From Phylloscopus collybita (taxonomy: Eukaryota; Chordata; Aves; Passeriformes; Phylloscopidae), in assembly GCA_027886175.1 (NCBI GenBank), contig JAJNNQ010000028.1:434001-498000 (forward strand): 64,000 bases of DNA, in the 5' to 3' direction. The position numbers and the translations under genes are program-made. This document shows, piece after piece, positions 53,377 to 64,000 of the stretch. The notes beneath the pieces were generated by a model that was given only the letters and a program-made list of their open reading frames with translations, ran no database searches and was not told the origin of the DNA. Each line of letters starts with the position of its first letter. Position 1 is the stretch's first letter.

Positions 53377-55806
53377 GTAAGGGGGACGCGCCGCCGCACC
53401 GATCCCGCGGATGAGATCGGCACCGAGAACGGGACCCCCGCCGCGGCCGTGGACGGGACCGGGAGTCGGGGGCTGGGCGGGACTGGGGACGGGGACCGGA
53501 GCCCAGGACCGGCCGCCTCTCCGGGGTGGGCTGGGCCCTCCGATGCCGGTGCTGGGCGGGAGCGCGGCGCCCCCTCCCCCCGCGGCCGGTTACCGGCCGC
53601 CTCCCCCACGCGGAGCTGGGGTTCCTCCCCCGCGGCCGTTCCCGGCCTTGGCTCTCCGTTCTTCCCGGGCGCTGCTGTCCGGACCGGGCAGAGCCCCGTG
53701 GCCCCGCCCTGTGCCCCCCCTAGACCCGCGGTCTCCCGGGGTCCGGGCGGCGGAGGGGCCAGGCCGGGCCGACCCAGGCTCGCCTCTCCATGTCGGGGGC
53801 AGCCGTTTCTCCCCGTTCGCGGGACCGGGGCCCATTCGGGCCCCGCCGCCTCCGTGCCCGGTCCTTCTGAGGTCCGCCGGAGCCACGTGCCGCCGGGAGC
53901 GGGGCCGGGCTCGGTTTCGGGGACGGGACTCCTGTCCGCCTGGGGGTCCCTCCCGCGGCGACCCCAGCCCCGTCCGTCCCCGGGGACGGCACCCACCGGG
54001 CCCGGCCTCCCCGTCCTTCTCCTCTTCTTCCTCACTCAGCCTTCACGACAAACCCCGGAGCCCTTCCCGGCAGTGCCGAGAGCCCGCTTGGGGGTGTCCG
54101 GCCGCGGCCAGCCCAACCCCGGTGTCGGTGGCACAAAGGCCCGTCCGTCACACCCCCGCTGCCTATTTTTAGCCGCTGTCGCTCCCGAGCACCTGCCCCG
54201 GGGACGCGGGTGACGCCGCCCCGAATCCCTCGCGGGACCCCCGTCACCGCCCCGCAGCGGGGATCGCACCGGGCCCCGTGGCCCCGAGCGGCCGGAGGGA
54301 CAAAGGGGCACGGCTCAAGGTCACCGTGGCCGCCGGGCCAGGGTGCCACGGGGCCCTGGCGGTGGCCTCACCGCTCCGGCCTCCCTGTGGAGAAGCGGCA
54401 GCGTGGCTCCGGCGCGGCCACGGCCCGCGGTGCTCGAGGAGGCAGCCGCACACCTGGTGCTGGCACCGGGTCACTGAGGGAGTCGTGTCCAGGCAGAGTC
54501 ACGGCGGCGGCGAGGAGCACGTGCCCGGGTCGGTCTCGGTCCCGTTCGCTCGTGGATGGCGCAGGGGACGGGGTTCGGGTGCCGGTGCAGGGCAGGAGCG
54601 CGGCCACGGCAGGAGCGGCTGCTGCGAGGCGGGGAGAGTCCCTGCCGGGACCTCTCCTCCGCGGGGGCCAGACGGCGATGGTCAGGGTAGAGGAGAGGAA
54701 ACTGAGGCACGGGCCGTGCTGGCCCGTTTGTGCCGCGCCTCTGCTGGCTCCCGGTGGAGGCGGTGGCTACTGAGATGCCGCGGCGGTGGCGACGTGTCCG
54801 CCCGTAGCGTGAGCCCGGCCGGGCCGGGAGCGGATGCAGCCGCGGCGAGGCGTGGGGGAAGCGGCTCCCGCCCGATCGTCCGTGCGGCCCCGGCCCACAC
54901 TGGCAGCAGGTTCCTCTTTCCAGAATGCGCGGGATCGCGGCGGAGCTGCCGGCCCCTGCCTGCCTCCGGCTGTCCTGGCCCCGCAGCCCCTGGCTCCGGC
55001 CCCGTGGTCAGTCCCCGTGAGGGTCCTGGCGTGTGTGCACCCCGGCAGCTGAAACGGGGTTTGCCCGTGCACGGCACCACCGCGGTGCTGCGGTGAGCTC
55101 CCTCCCTGCCCTCAGTGCAGGCGAGGTCACAACTGGGAACTGGCCGGCCACGGGGGCTGCTGGCCACACCGGGGCTTGGGAACTCAGTGCTGGAAGAAGG
55201 GGTCCAGACCAGGGTGCTGGAGTGTGAGGGTTCCACAGGGCCCAGCTGTTAGGTGCTGATCCCCTCAGTGTTTTCCAGTGGGGCAAAGCAGAGACAAGCT
55301 GCTTGCAGCCTCACGTTGCCTCAGAGGGCCCCCAGCCCTCAGGGAAGGGGAGCAAGGGGGCTCTTGGGGCAGTTGGCAGAGCCTGTTTGCCAGGGTTTCA
55401 AGGCTCTGTCTGTCCATCCCCTGGGATCTGCCCTGGGGTGCTTTGGGGCCCCTCCACTGTGCAGTGCAGACCCCAGTGCTGCCCACGCCCCAGTGCCATC
55501 ACGATGAGCCCAGTGCTTCCCATGCCGTGTGTCCCTGGTGGGGATGTGCCCTGTCCCCTGTGGGGGACCCAGTGGACGTCTCTCCCTGTTATCTGTGGGT
55601 GCGGGTCCACCGGTATCCGCTGCCTGCAGGGCCGGGCAGGGCAGGGCTATCGGGTCTGGCAGGCCCCTTCCCCCTCCAGCAGCAGGCCCTGCCGCCCTAT
55701 CTCATTAGCTCGAGATTAATGAGGCTCCTGCGCTGTCTTTAACTCCTTCCTGCTCGCCAGCTCTTGCCCACAGCTCCACTGACCCTCTGCTCTACTTCTC
55801 TCACAG

Positions 55807-57629
55807 GTTTGCACCGACACCTGCCGGACACCGACCCGGCTGAGGATTAGGGACACCGGCCGTGAGCAGAGCACCCTGAGGCTGCCGTCCCCAGAAAGTG
55901 CCAGATCTGCGAGGGAAGGGGTGATGTGCCGTGCTGCAGCTGCTGCCTGCTGAGCCTGAGGAGGTGTTTTGGGACACTGCCCCCAACAACAGCAGCAGCA
56001 CCCCGATCCCAACGGGCAGCGCCAAGCCTGCGACACGCCGTAGCCCTCAAGCCAAGCAGACATCGGGCCAAACCTGTGAAGGGGTCAAGGGGCACGTCCT
56101 TCTTTCCTGACCCGGTGTCAGTTCCTGCCCTGACACCCCGACGGCACTGCCCTCAGCCCTCGGCAGCCCCCTCCAGGGCTGCCCCCCCCGGCGCTGCCCA
56201 GCTTTGGCCCCCAGCCCCGCTGGAGCGCGGCAGCCTGCCGGGCGCTGCCCCCCGGGCACTGCCCCCTGGGTGCATCGCCCCCCGGCCCCCCGGGGACCCC
56301 CCGCCTGCCGGCAGAGCCATGAAGCTGCAGGCGGTGATGGAGAACCTGCAGCGGCAGCAGCGCGCACGGCTGCAGCAGGCGCTGGAAGCGCGGCAGCAGG
56401 AGCAGCAGCAGCAGCAGCAGCAGCAGCCGCTGCGCTCCACGTCCCCCCCGGCGCAGCCCTCGCAGCCCCCGGGGCTGCCCCCTGCCAGCACCCCAGCCCG
56501 GGGCCGTGGGCAGGATCCAGCCCCGGCGCCCTCGGAGGAGGGAGCGGAGCCTGAGAGCGCGCACATCCAGCGGGCACAGATGGCAGCCCTGGCTGCCATG
56601 CGGGCGGCTGCCGCCGGCCTCAGCCACTCGCCCAGCCCGGGGCTGTCGGACGAGAGCCAGGCCTCCGAGGAGGAGGAAGAGGAGGAGCGCGGCGAGGAGG
56701 AGGAAGATCGCGGCGGGTACCAGCAGGAGATGGGCTCCGAGGAGGAGGAGGACCTGTGAGTGTACTTGGGCAGCTCTCATGGGTTTGCGGAAGGGGCAGG
56801 GAAGTCGCACAGCACTGACGGGTTTGGGCACAGCGTGCTGGGGAGGCTGCAGGGATCCCGTGGCTTGGGGCAGGTTGTGGATTAGAGCTATTGGGATATT
56901 TCAGAGCAGGAGGTGCTGAGAGCAGCAGCTCAGCTCTGTGGCTGTGATTCCTCGTGCTGGGTTGGCACATCCCATCTCTGCTCAGCAGCCACGTGGGGCT
57001 GTGACAGAGGACCCCACGCTGGCGTTAAATTATGCAGGACCCTTGGCTGCCTCCAGCGTGCATCCTCTCAGGGCAGAGCTAGGCCAGGAGCCATCTGGCA
57101 GAGCTCTGCAACCAAGAGGTGCTCCTGGGATACTGGGGGCTGGCTGTGCCCCACAGAGCTGCCCCTACCAATGGGCTGTACCGGGGCTCCACTGTGTGCT
57201 GGGTGGGTGGTCCCAGCCCCGCAGCTGGGGAGGGCCCGTGGGGCGGGCAGTAGAGAGGGCTGGGCCTTGGGAACCAGTCTGGGACCAAACCTCTCCTCTC
57301 CCCCCCATTCCAGAAAGGGCAAATGGGATGAAGATGACTTTGAAGAGGACCTGGGTGAGGAGGAAGAGGAAGAAGAAGAGGAGGAGGAAGAGGAAGACTA
57401 TGAGGAAGAGGAAGACATGGGAGAGGAAGGGCTCGGCTCAGCAGAGGCGGTGCGGGCGGGTGCGGGATCCCTGCTACTCCGCAAGCCCCCAGCACCCCAA
57501 CACTACCGGGGGGAGCCACCACGGCTGCCAGGGGGACAGGAGCGGCTGCCCCCCAGCCTGGGCCACACTCAGCCCCCGCCACCGGCACCTGACCACGGTG
57601 ACTGGACCTACGAGGAGCAGTTCAAGCAG
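55807..57629 (+). CDS. ARID3A: ARID3A (Bright/DRIL1), N-terminal coding exons, 3' partial; CDS starts at 56319
   Basis: ARID3A is an AT-rich-interaction-domain transcription factor that binds matrix-attachment-type AT-rich DNA and acts in B cells and embryos. Exon 55807-56755 holds a 5' UTR and the start at 56319 (MKLQAVMENLQRQQRARLQQ). Exon 57314-57629 continues in phase and ends GDWTYEEQFKQ, directly before the ARID domain in the human protein. The 250 complete codons seen include a glutamine run from a CAG-type repeat (about residues 27-37), the conserved block QRAQMAALAAMRAAAAGL, and two long acidic Glu/Asp stretches typical of this family. The ARID and REKLES domains lie beyond the right edge. 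An in-frame upstream opening precedes the ATG, but similarity to human starts at MKLQ. Confidence 0.93.
56400..56425 (+). repeat. ARID3A: Coding CAG repeat in ARID3A
   Basis: About eight CAG units encode a glutamine run near the N-terminus. The human protein has a much shorter Gln run there, so the expansion may be bird- or species-specific. Confidence 0.85.
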
Positions 57630-60600
57630 GTATGTGCCCGCCGAGACACGCGTGTCCCTGCCGTGCCTTCCCTCTCCCTGCTCCTGTGCTCCCGTGTGTC
57701 CTCGCGAGCGTGGGGAGATGCCTCCGGCAGCGCCGCCTCCAGCAGCGCTCTCCTCGGATCCAGCTGCTGTTGTCGTTAGGAATGCGTGGGATTTCTCCGG
57801 GGATTTAGCGCTGGGCTCAGTCTCGTCCCCTCCCTGGTTGGGTGACTCTGAGTGGATCCTGTGTCCGGGTTGTTCTGGCACAGGCAGACAGCACGATTAG
57901 GTTTGCTGCAGGGATCTGGGAAGATTCTTGCTGAAAATTACGGAAAAGTCACACCAAACTTGCAAATCTGACAGCTCTCTTGGTTTTCCTCTTCTCCACT
58001 CTCCCCAAGCCATTTTCCATGGTGACCTGTCCATCTCCCATCACCGTCACTACAGAGGTGATGATGCTTGGCAGGACAACTCCGGCCCCGTGGATGCTTG
58101 TTGGGGGTAGAGCTGCCTGCCTGCCGCTGCCAAAATGCCATGAAAGAGTGAAAGCAGGGAGAAAGCACCTGGCTGCCCTCTTCACTGCCTTCCCCAGGCA
58201 ACAAGGCCAGCATGTTCCCACTCTCCCGGCGCCAGAGCTGGCTGCAGTCCGCTCTTGCTGATGGAAGAAAACGTGCTGCAGCTGGGGCTCCCCGGGGGCC
58301 GCCCGGCACCTTTGATGTGTGTTTAAATACAGCGGAGTTTGGGGCTGGGGGAAGGGGCAGGACCAGCAGCAGCAGATGGGACCCAGATGGAGCAGCCAGG
58401 GCGTGGTGGCCTTTCAGGAGGGATGCGACCACCTCTGCCCCTTCACCTTCAGGAGGCTGTCGCATCCCTTCCGAAATGGAGGAAGGGGCTGTCGGGGTCT
58501 GTCGGCACATCTGGATGTGGGCAGGCTCAGAACAGGGCTGGCAGAGGGAGCACCAGCAAGCACAGAGCATGTGGCCATCGTCCTGGCACTGCCTGGTTGT
58601 GGTGATGGAGGGATGCTCCTGTCCAGCTGTAGGGATAGAGTGATGCTCCTGCCCCGTGCATCTCTCGTGCCGCTGCACCCACACCACCTTCTCTTCTTGT
58701 GGTTTCTCTCTCTTGTGCTTCCTGCCACCGGGGAGCGAGGGGCCAGGGCCAGGGCCGTGAACTCGTAGCTGTGAAAAGGCTTTTCAAGACCGCAGCTCTG
58801 ATCTTCCTGTTTGTCAGCGTGTCAGTGTCGTGGCCGTAGCCTCTGCCAGGTCCCCTATCACAGCCACAGCACTTTGGGAACATCATCCCCGTTCCCAGCG
58901 CTTCTCTTGCCCCCCAAGCTGTGCCCCCCTCTCCCTGAGCACCCCCTCTCCCTCCCTGTGGCTTCCCAGGCTCACTGGGAAGAGCCGGTCTCGGTGGTGA
59001 CTCGTGGAAGCAGCCGGAGGGGGTTGAAAAGCCTCCGTGGGCGGAGGAGCGGAGGCGACGCGCTGGGCCCGGAGAGGCTTTCCCCGGCACGTCAGCCCGT
59101 GCGACCGCGCTTGGATCGCGGCCGCTGGACCGGGGCCAGGGGGTTGCTGGTGCAGCCGGTGCTGGCCGGGAGCTCCTCCTGGCTGGCCTCCAGCGCGTGC
59201 CGCCGGGCTCCATCCCAGCCCAGCTGGCGCGGCCTGGGAAGGAGCAGCAGGAATGTAAACAGCGAGGGCAGCGCGGGGCAGGGGATGCCGTACCCCATCC
59301 CCGATCCTCGCTGGGGTGGAGGCGCCTTAGAGGGGAACCCCAGCAGCTCCGGGATGCCTGACCACAGCAGGGTCGCTGCACGGGTGATCCAGCAGGGACG
59401 TGGTGCTGTGCCTGGCTGTGCCGGTGTTCTGCCTGCCTGCTCTGTGAGGGATGAGCTCTTTAGGGGTTCCTTTTTATTTTTGTCAAGGAACTCCTCAGCA
59501 CTGGCAGCACCTCTGCTCTCCCACCAGCCCTGATGCTTCCCCGGCTGCCCAGCTCTCCCTGCTGGGAGTTCAGATCCAGTTCGGATTCAGCCCTGGTTGT
59601 GCTGGTGCTGCTGACATCCTTGGCCCGTGGGTCTCTGTGCTTGAGGACACTGTCCTCGCTGGGCAGTGCTGCCATCCAAGCCCCCCGTGTCTGTCTCCCC
59701 ACCCAAACCCTTGCAGCCGGGGGCTGCCCCCATCCTCCACTGCCAGGTTTTATTGACCCATCTGGGACAGATTCCTGTGAACTGGTGCTCGGCTGAGCCG
59801 TGGGGGGCCGGAGGGAGGAGGAGGGGGCCCAGTTCAAGGGAGGAGGAAGGGGAGGGCGTGAGGAAGAGTTATGGAGGTGAGGGAGGTTAGGGAGCCGGCA
59901 CGTGGCACCTCCCCGTCCCCAGGGATGGCTACTGCACAGGCAGAGGTCAGCTCAGCCTGACCCGGGCGCTGCCGGCGCGGGCAGCAGAACAAAGGAGTCC
60001 CCAGCACAACAGGGAGCTCGGGGGCAGCAGTTGCTGAGGGCACCGTGGCTCCTCAGGGTGAGGGTGAAAAGGGGACATTTTCTGGGTGGGAAGAGGCTCC
60101 CCTTGAGAAATGGCTAAAAATCCAGCAGGCTCCTGCCAGCAAGGGGCTGCTGGGGGTAAAACTGCTCTGAGTTCTGTACCCCAGCACTGTGGGGGCTCTG
60201 CTGCTGCTGCCCCCCAAGATCTCTCCTCTGATCTTTCTGTTTCATTATTGCTATTGCTGCTCCTTGCTGATACTGAGAGTGGGAGCCCCTGGAGCTGGAG
60301 TTTTAGGGCCTCTACCTTTTTTGGAGTTTCCTGTGCTGCTGGTGCTTCCTCAGGCATGGGCACCCTGCACGCCAGTACCCGGTCCCACATCGCAGCAGCT
60401 TGAGGAATCCATCTCCCCGTGTTCATCTGGCTCCACTCTCCCTCTGGGATTCTCCATTTCGGGTGCTGCCTTTGGGGTGTCCTGCAGTGGCTGATGTTTA
60501 ACCCTCCCGTTTCTGCTTCAGGAAGGATTTAAGAAGTGCCAATGGGAGGCTGTGGCAGCCGGGGGGTTTCGGGGGGTGCTGGTACTTTAGTGGGGCAAGA

Positions 60601-63600
60601 GGTTTCTTGTGTTGGGGACATCTGAGCCATGCTGGTGGCACACGGGCGCAGAAACCTCAGCCCTTATCTCCGGCCGTGCAGCGCACCCCGAGATACGGCG
60701 TTTCAAAGTGCAGCGGTGGGGGAAAAATAAACCGAAAGCAACTCGGCGACCTCGGCAGGGCTGCGGGGGTGGGTGAAACCGGACCCCCCCCTCCCTCCGC
60801 CCCGACCAGCCCCGTGCACGTGGCTGGTGGAGCTGGGATTTTCCAGGAAGGTCTGGAGGAGCAGAGAGCCCATCCCTGCTCTGAATCCCCAGGAGCTGGT
60901 TCAGGTGTGGGGAGATCCACACTGAACCCCTTTCTCCCGTGGATTATTCTCCTTTTCAAAGCCCAAAGCCAGCTGGGGGCGTGGGGCCTGAGCAGGGGCC
61001 CCGTGGCCTCTTAACCGAGGGCGGGAGGGTCCATTTACTTTCTTTAAAATATTGATTAGAGCTTTATTGCATTAGCCAGCCGAGCGGATGAGCCGCCCCC
61101 GGGGAGGGTGAGGGGGCCCCTGCACGGGGAAGGGGGACCCGAGTGTCATCACACGGCCAGGGGCCACTGCCCCCCACCCAGAGGCAGTTTGTCTCCCAGA
61201 TAAAGGGGAGTGCCCTGGGGCCCCCGGCTGGGCGCTGCTGTGTCAGGGAGGTGATTGCAGTGCCTGGCCAGGCCAGCAGCAGATAACGCAGGCAAGAGGG
61301 GACCTGAGCAGGACAGGACTTAGGGGGCAGTGGGGGAGTCACCAGTGGATCCCTCTCAGGAAAAGGGCTGCGTCCTCCCCCCTCACCCCACACTCAGCCA
61401 TCGCCCTTCTCACCCTGCACCACTGCCCGGCCTGCCCAGGGGTGCTCCCAGCCAGGGATCCAGCACAGTAATTGGCTCATAGTGCTCAGGGAGCATTCCC
61501 GGGGCTGTAATCCCACCAGATCCCTGGCCAGAGGTCAGGGACTTCTCGGCGAGAGCGGCTTAGCCGCCGAGTGCCTCACCCAGCCAGACGCCTGGGCGCT
61601 CACAGGTGCTGGTCCCGGCATCTGGGCACCCGTGAAGCCGTTTCAAGCCAAACAAGACCCAGGATGATTAACGAGGTTGAGGGACAAGGGACACATCCTT
61701 CCTGCTCCAGGCACTGCCCAGCCAGTGTCTTCACCCAGCTGGACCGTGCCCTGGACACCCCTTGTCTCGGGAGCTGGGCTGGCTCCCCACAGCCTGGGCA
61801 TCACCTGCTTGTGTCCCCCCAAAGCCCCATTTCCCCCATGCCTTGACCCCCTCCCAGAGCCTCATTTCCCCGCACCCCTGGCCCTCCCAGAGCCCTGTTC
61901 CCTCCACGCCCCAGCCCCCCGGGCTGACTCAAGGGCTGCGGAGGTGGCGGCCGCCTCCCCTCTCGGCACAGCTGAACTAACAGGGTTTATTTAAAAGGGA
62001 AAAAAAAAAGACAAGAGCGGCGCAGGGAGCGGGGCCTTTGTCAGCAGAGCCCCCCGCCCCCACCGCAGCGTTAGGCAAGGGCAGTGTTGCTCCATCACCC
62101 TATTTCTGGCCCAAACCACAGGAGAAATGGCAGCTGGTCCCAGGGCCCAGCCGGACGTGCTGCAATCGGGGGCCAGGGCGGGGGGTGGTTTGGGGCCAGG
62201 GGGGCCCCCTGCTCTGAGCCCCTGGGGCAGCCAGGCTGGGGGCTCAGGGTGCAGCTCCTGGCTGAGCTCCTGACCCGCTCCCTGACCCTTCCCATCGGAC
62301 ACTTAATCTGCCTGTGCCTGGGTTCCCGCTCTGGCTGGAGCTCGGGATAATCCACCCTGCGCTGTGGCTGCTGGAGGCTCACCCCTGAGGGTGAGGGGCT
62401 CACCCCTGAGGAGAGTCCCCTGCTCCCCATGTGTCCCACGGGGAGGGTGTGGCTGTGTCACTTCCATGGCAGCATTCCTTTGGGGAAGGGCTTCCCTGTC
62501 CCCCCACAGCAGCTGGCTCGGGCTCTCACCTTGGTGCAGGTGGCAGTGGGAGCAGACAGGCAGGTACCAGCCCTAAACCCCTTCAGCAAAGGGTTTCACC
62601 TCCTGCCTCAGTTTCCCCATCTGCCCACATCCACTGTGGAGCCTCCAACTTGGGCACCAATGCCTGATTTTGGAGATTCCAGCACCTGGGACATGCTGTC
62701 CCACACTGCCACCTGCTCAGGTGCCACAGTGGGATGGGGTCTGTCACTCTGGTGCCATCACCGTGCCCGCCACCACCCCCTCCTCTCAGTGCGAGGAAAC
62801 CATGAGGTTTCGGCGGTGCTAGAGCAGCTCAGCAGTGATGGTTCCCGGGGCTGACAGCCCACAGCTGGCTCCTGTCAACCCCATCTGTGGCTGCTGGACC
62901 CCTTCCAGCTCCTCCAGCAGCTCTACGGTGGGTTTCCCAGGCGTTCCGTGCACCCTGGCCCTGCCCACAGGACCCCTGAGACCCCCACCTCGGTGCCGAC
63001 GGAGGGCAGAGGTGCAGGACCTCGCATTTCAGGAACAGATTTGCAATTAGCCAAATCCCAGCGGGCGGTGGAAGCCCCGGTGACTCATCTGCCGGGGCTT
63101 ACCGCGATCCCCTTCTAAGACGATCATTTACATATGGTGGAATTTAAACCCCCGCCTTGGCTTCCAGGCCTCGCTGCTGCCACTGCACCCGGGTCAGGTC
63201 CTGAATGAGGGTCTTGGCCCTCCAGCCCTCAGGGGCTTCACCCCTGGGAGGCTTGAGAGTCACACAGGAGGGACAGCCCAAGCTGGGGGCTCACCAGGTG
63301 CCCCAAGAATTTGAGTGAGCCGCTCTTGCCCACATTTCCCCAGCTCAGCGCTGCATAGCTCGTTCTCAGCTGCCTTCCTTGGGTCTGCCTGGTGGCAGGA
63401 GCTAGCTTGGTGTCCTTCATTGAACGAGCTTTCTCAACAGCGCCTGACTCCACTGGATTAATATTTGTACAAGGTCCGGTGTGATAGCAAGCATGTGCCA
63501 AGGGCATGCACCAGCACGCACACGGCAAGGGCCGGGGGAGCTGCCGCTGCCGGCCTGGCTCCCATCCAGGCAGCGGCTTGGCCCCGCCGAGGGAGCAGCC

Positions 63601-64000
63601 CCAGCACCCCAGTTCCCCGTGGGTGACCCCTCACCAGCCTGTGTCACCCCACGTCTGCCTTCAGACACGGAACCAGTTTTGATTGCAGCCGGAGCCTGGC
63701 ACGCTGCCGCCCGGCAGTGAACTGCCATTGGAAACGGCCACGGCAGCAGGAATCGCTTCCTCCTCTGCGGGAAGGGAGCGAACAGCAGCGGCACCGCCGC
63801 CGCCGTGTCCCGGGAGCCGGTGTCAGCCCGGCCCGCGGCAGGGACACGGATCCTGGCAGCTGCCGGCTGGCTGGGCACAGCGGCCCGTGCCGTGCTGGGG
63901 AGGGCGGCCGACAGCGCAGGGACAATGGGGGGGTCAGGGAGGTTAAACGGTGACTAATTCGCCCATTCAGCGTCCCCTCTGCGGCTCGCTCGGGGGGGAC
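57630..64000 (+). other. ARID3A: ARID3A intron after exon ending FKQ (runs off the window)
   Basis: No exon encoding the start of the ARID domain (LYELDGDPKRKEFLD in human) was found, so the intron exceeds 6.3 kb. Sequence is mostly GC-rich. Some AT-richer, compact blocks may be regulatory elements: about 61,030-61,080, 61,190-61,290 (two AGATAA GATA-type motifs) and 63,030-63,150. No repeats or RNA genes were recognised. Confidence 0.7.
63072..63100. promoter_or_regulatory. AP-1 motif inside a perfect inverted repeat, ARID3A intron
   Basis: Nine-base arms AAGCCCCGG and CCGGGGCTT flank an 11-base spacer containing TGACTCAT, a consensus AP-1/CNC-bZIP site. The site lies in a compact block with further AT-rich motifs (TTTGCAATTAGCC, TTTACATATG). 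Confidence 0.4.

Noticed and set aside
52944..54035. 363-codon minus-strand open frame upstream of ARID3A
   Set aside because: It lies in a CpG island, is Pro/Gly/Arg/Ala-rich, covers the ARID3A first exon antisense and resembles no protein.
58527..59381. 284-codon minus-strand frame in the ARID3A intron
   Set aside because: No recognisable domain, arbitrary composition, and no splice or promoter context.

Overview
This is vertebrate nuclear DNA, almost certainly from a bird. The genes are intron-rich with GT-AG splice junctions, CR1 LINE 3' ends with the avian tail are present, introns are compact, and there are several CpG islands. The gene order matches human 19p13.3 and, from memory, the chicken chromosome 28 type of GC-rich microchromosome. 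Genes were called by joining exons so that reading phase closes exactly and the product matches a known family. No database search was possible.

Layout. 1-23,605 (+): PTBP1 from a large 5' intron through coding exons 3-15 and a long 3' UTR; the first 13 or so codons lie upstream of the window. 23,606-25,860: intergenic, with a GC-rich island. 25,860-30,760 (-): PLPPR3, complete in seven coding exons with its CpG-island promoter. 32,690-34,925 (+): CFD (complement factor D), complete in five exons. 36,270-45,300 (-): MED16, complete in 14 coding exons. 45,592-45,698 (+): a full-length U6 snRNA gene with a canonical RNA polymerase III promoter. 45,800-52,640 (-): R3HDM4, complete in eight coding exons. 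53,280-64,000 (+): ARID3A, with a noncoding exon and two coding exons; the ARID domain lies beyond the right edge.

The genes do not form a pathway. They cover splicing control (PTBP1), a neuronal membrane protein (PLPPR3), the alternative complement pathway (CFD), RNA polymerase II Mediator (MED16), the spliceosome (U6), a putative nucleic-acid binder (R3HDM4) and a transcription factor (ARID3A).

Points of most interest are: (1) a 429-nt AG-free zone with a distant branch-point candidate before the 34-nt autoregulatory exon 11 of PTBP1; (2) CR1 insertions next to the splice acceptors of PTBP1 exon 9 and of the last PLPPR3 exon; (3) absence of the AZU1/PRTN3/ELANE protease cluster and of KISS1R from their usual mammalian positions; (4) the U6 gene tucked between MED16 and R3HDM4; (5) an exon-like 85-codon reading frame with one membrane segment in R3HDM4 intron 1. 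I found no clearly new multi-gene system.
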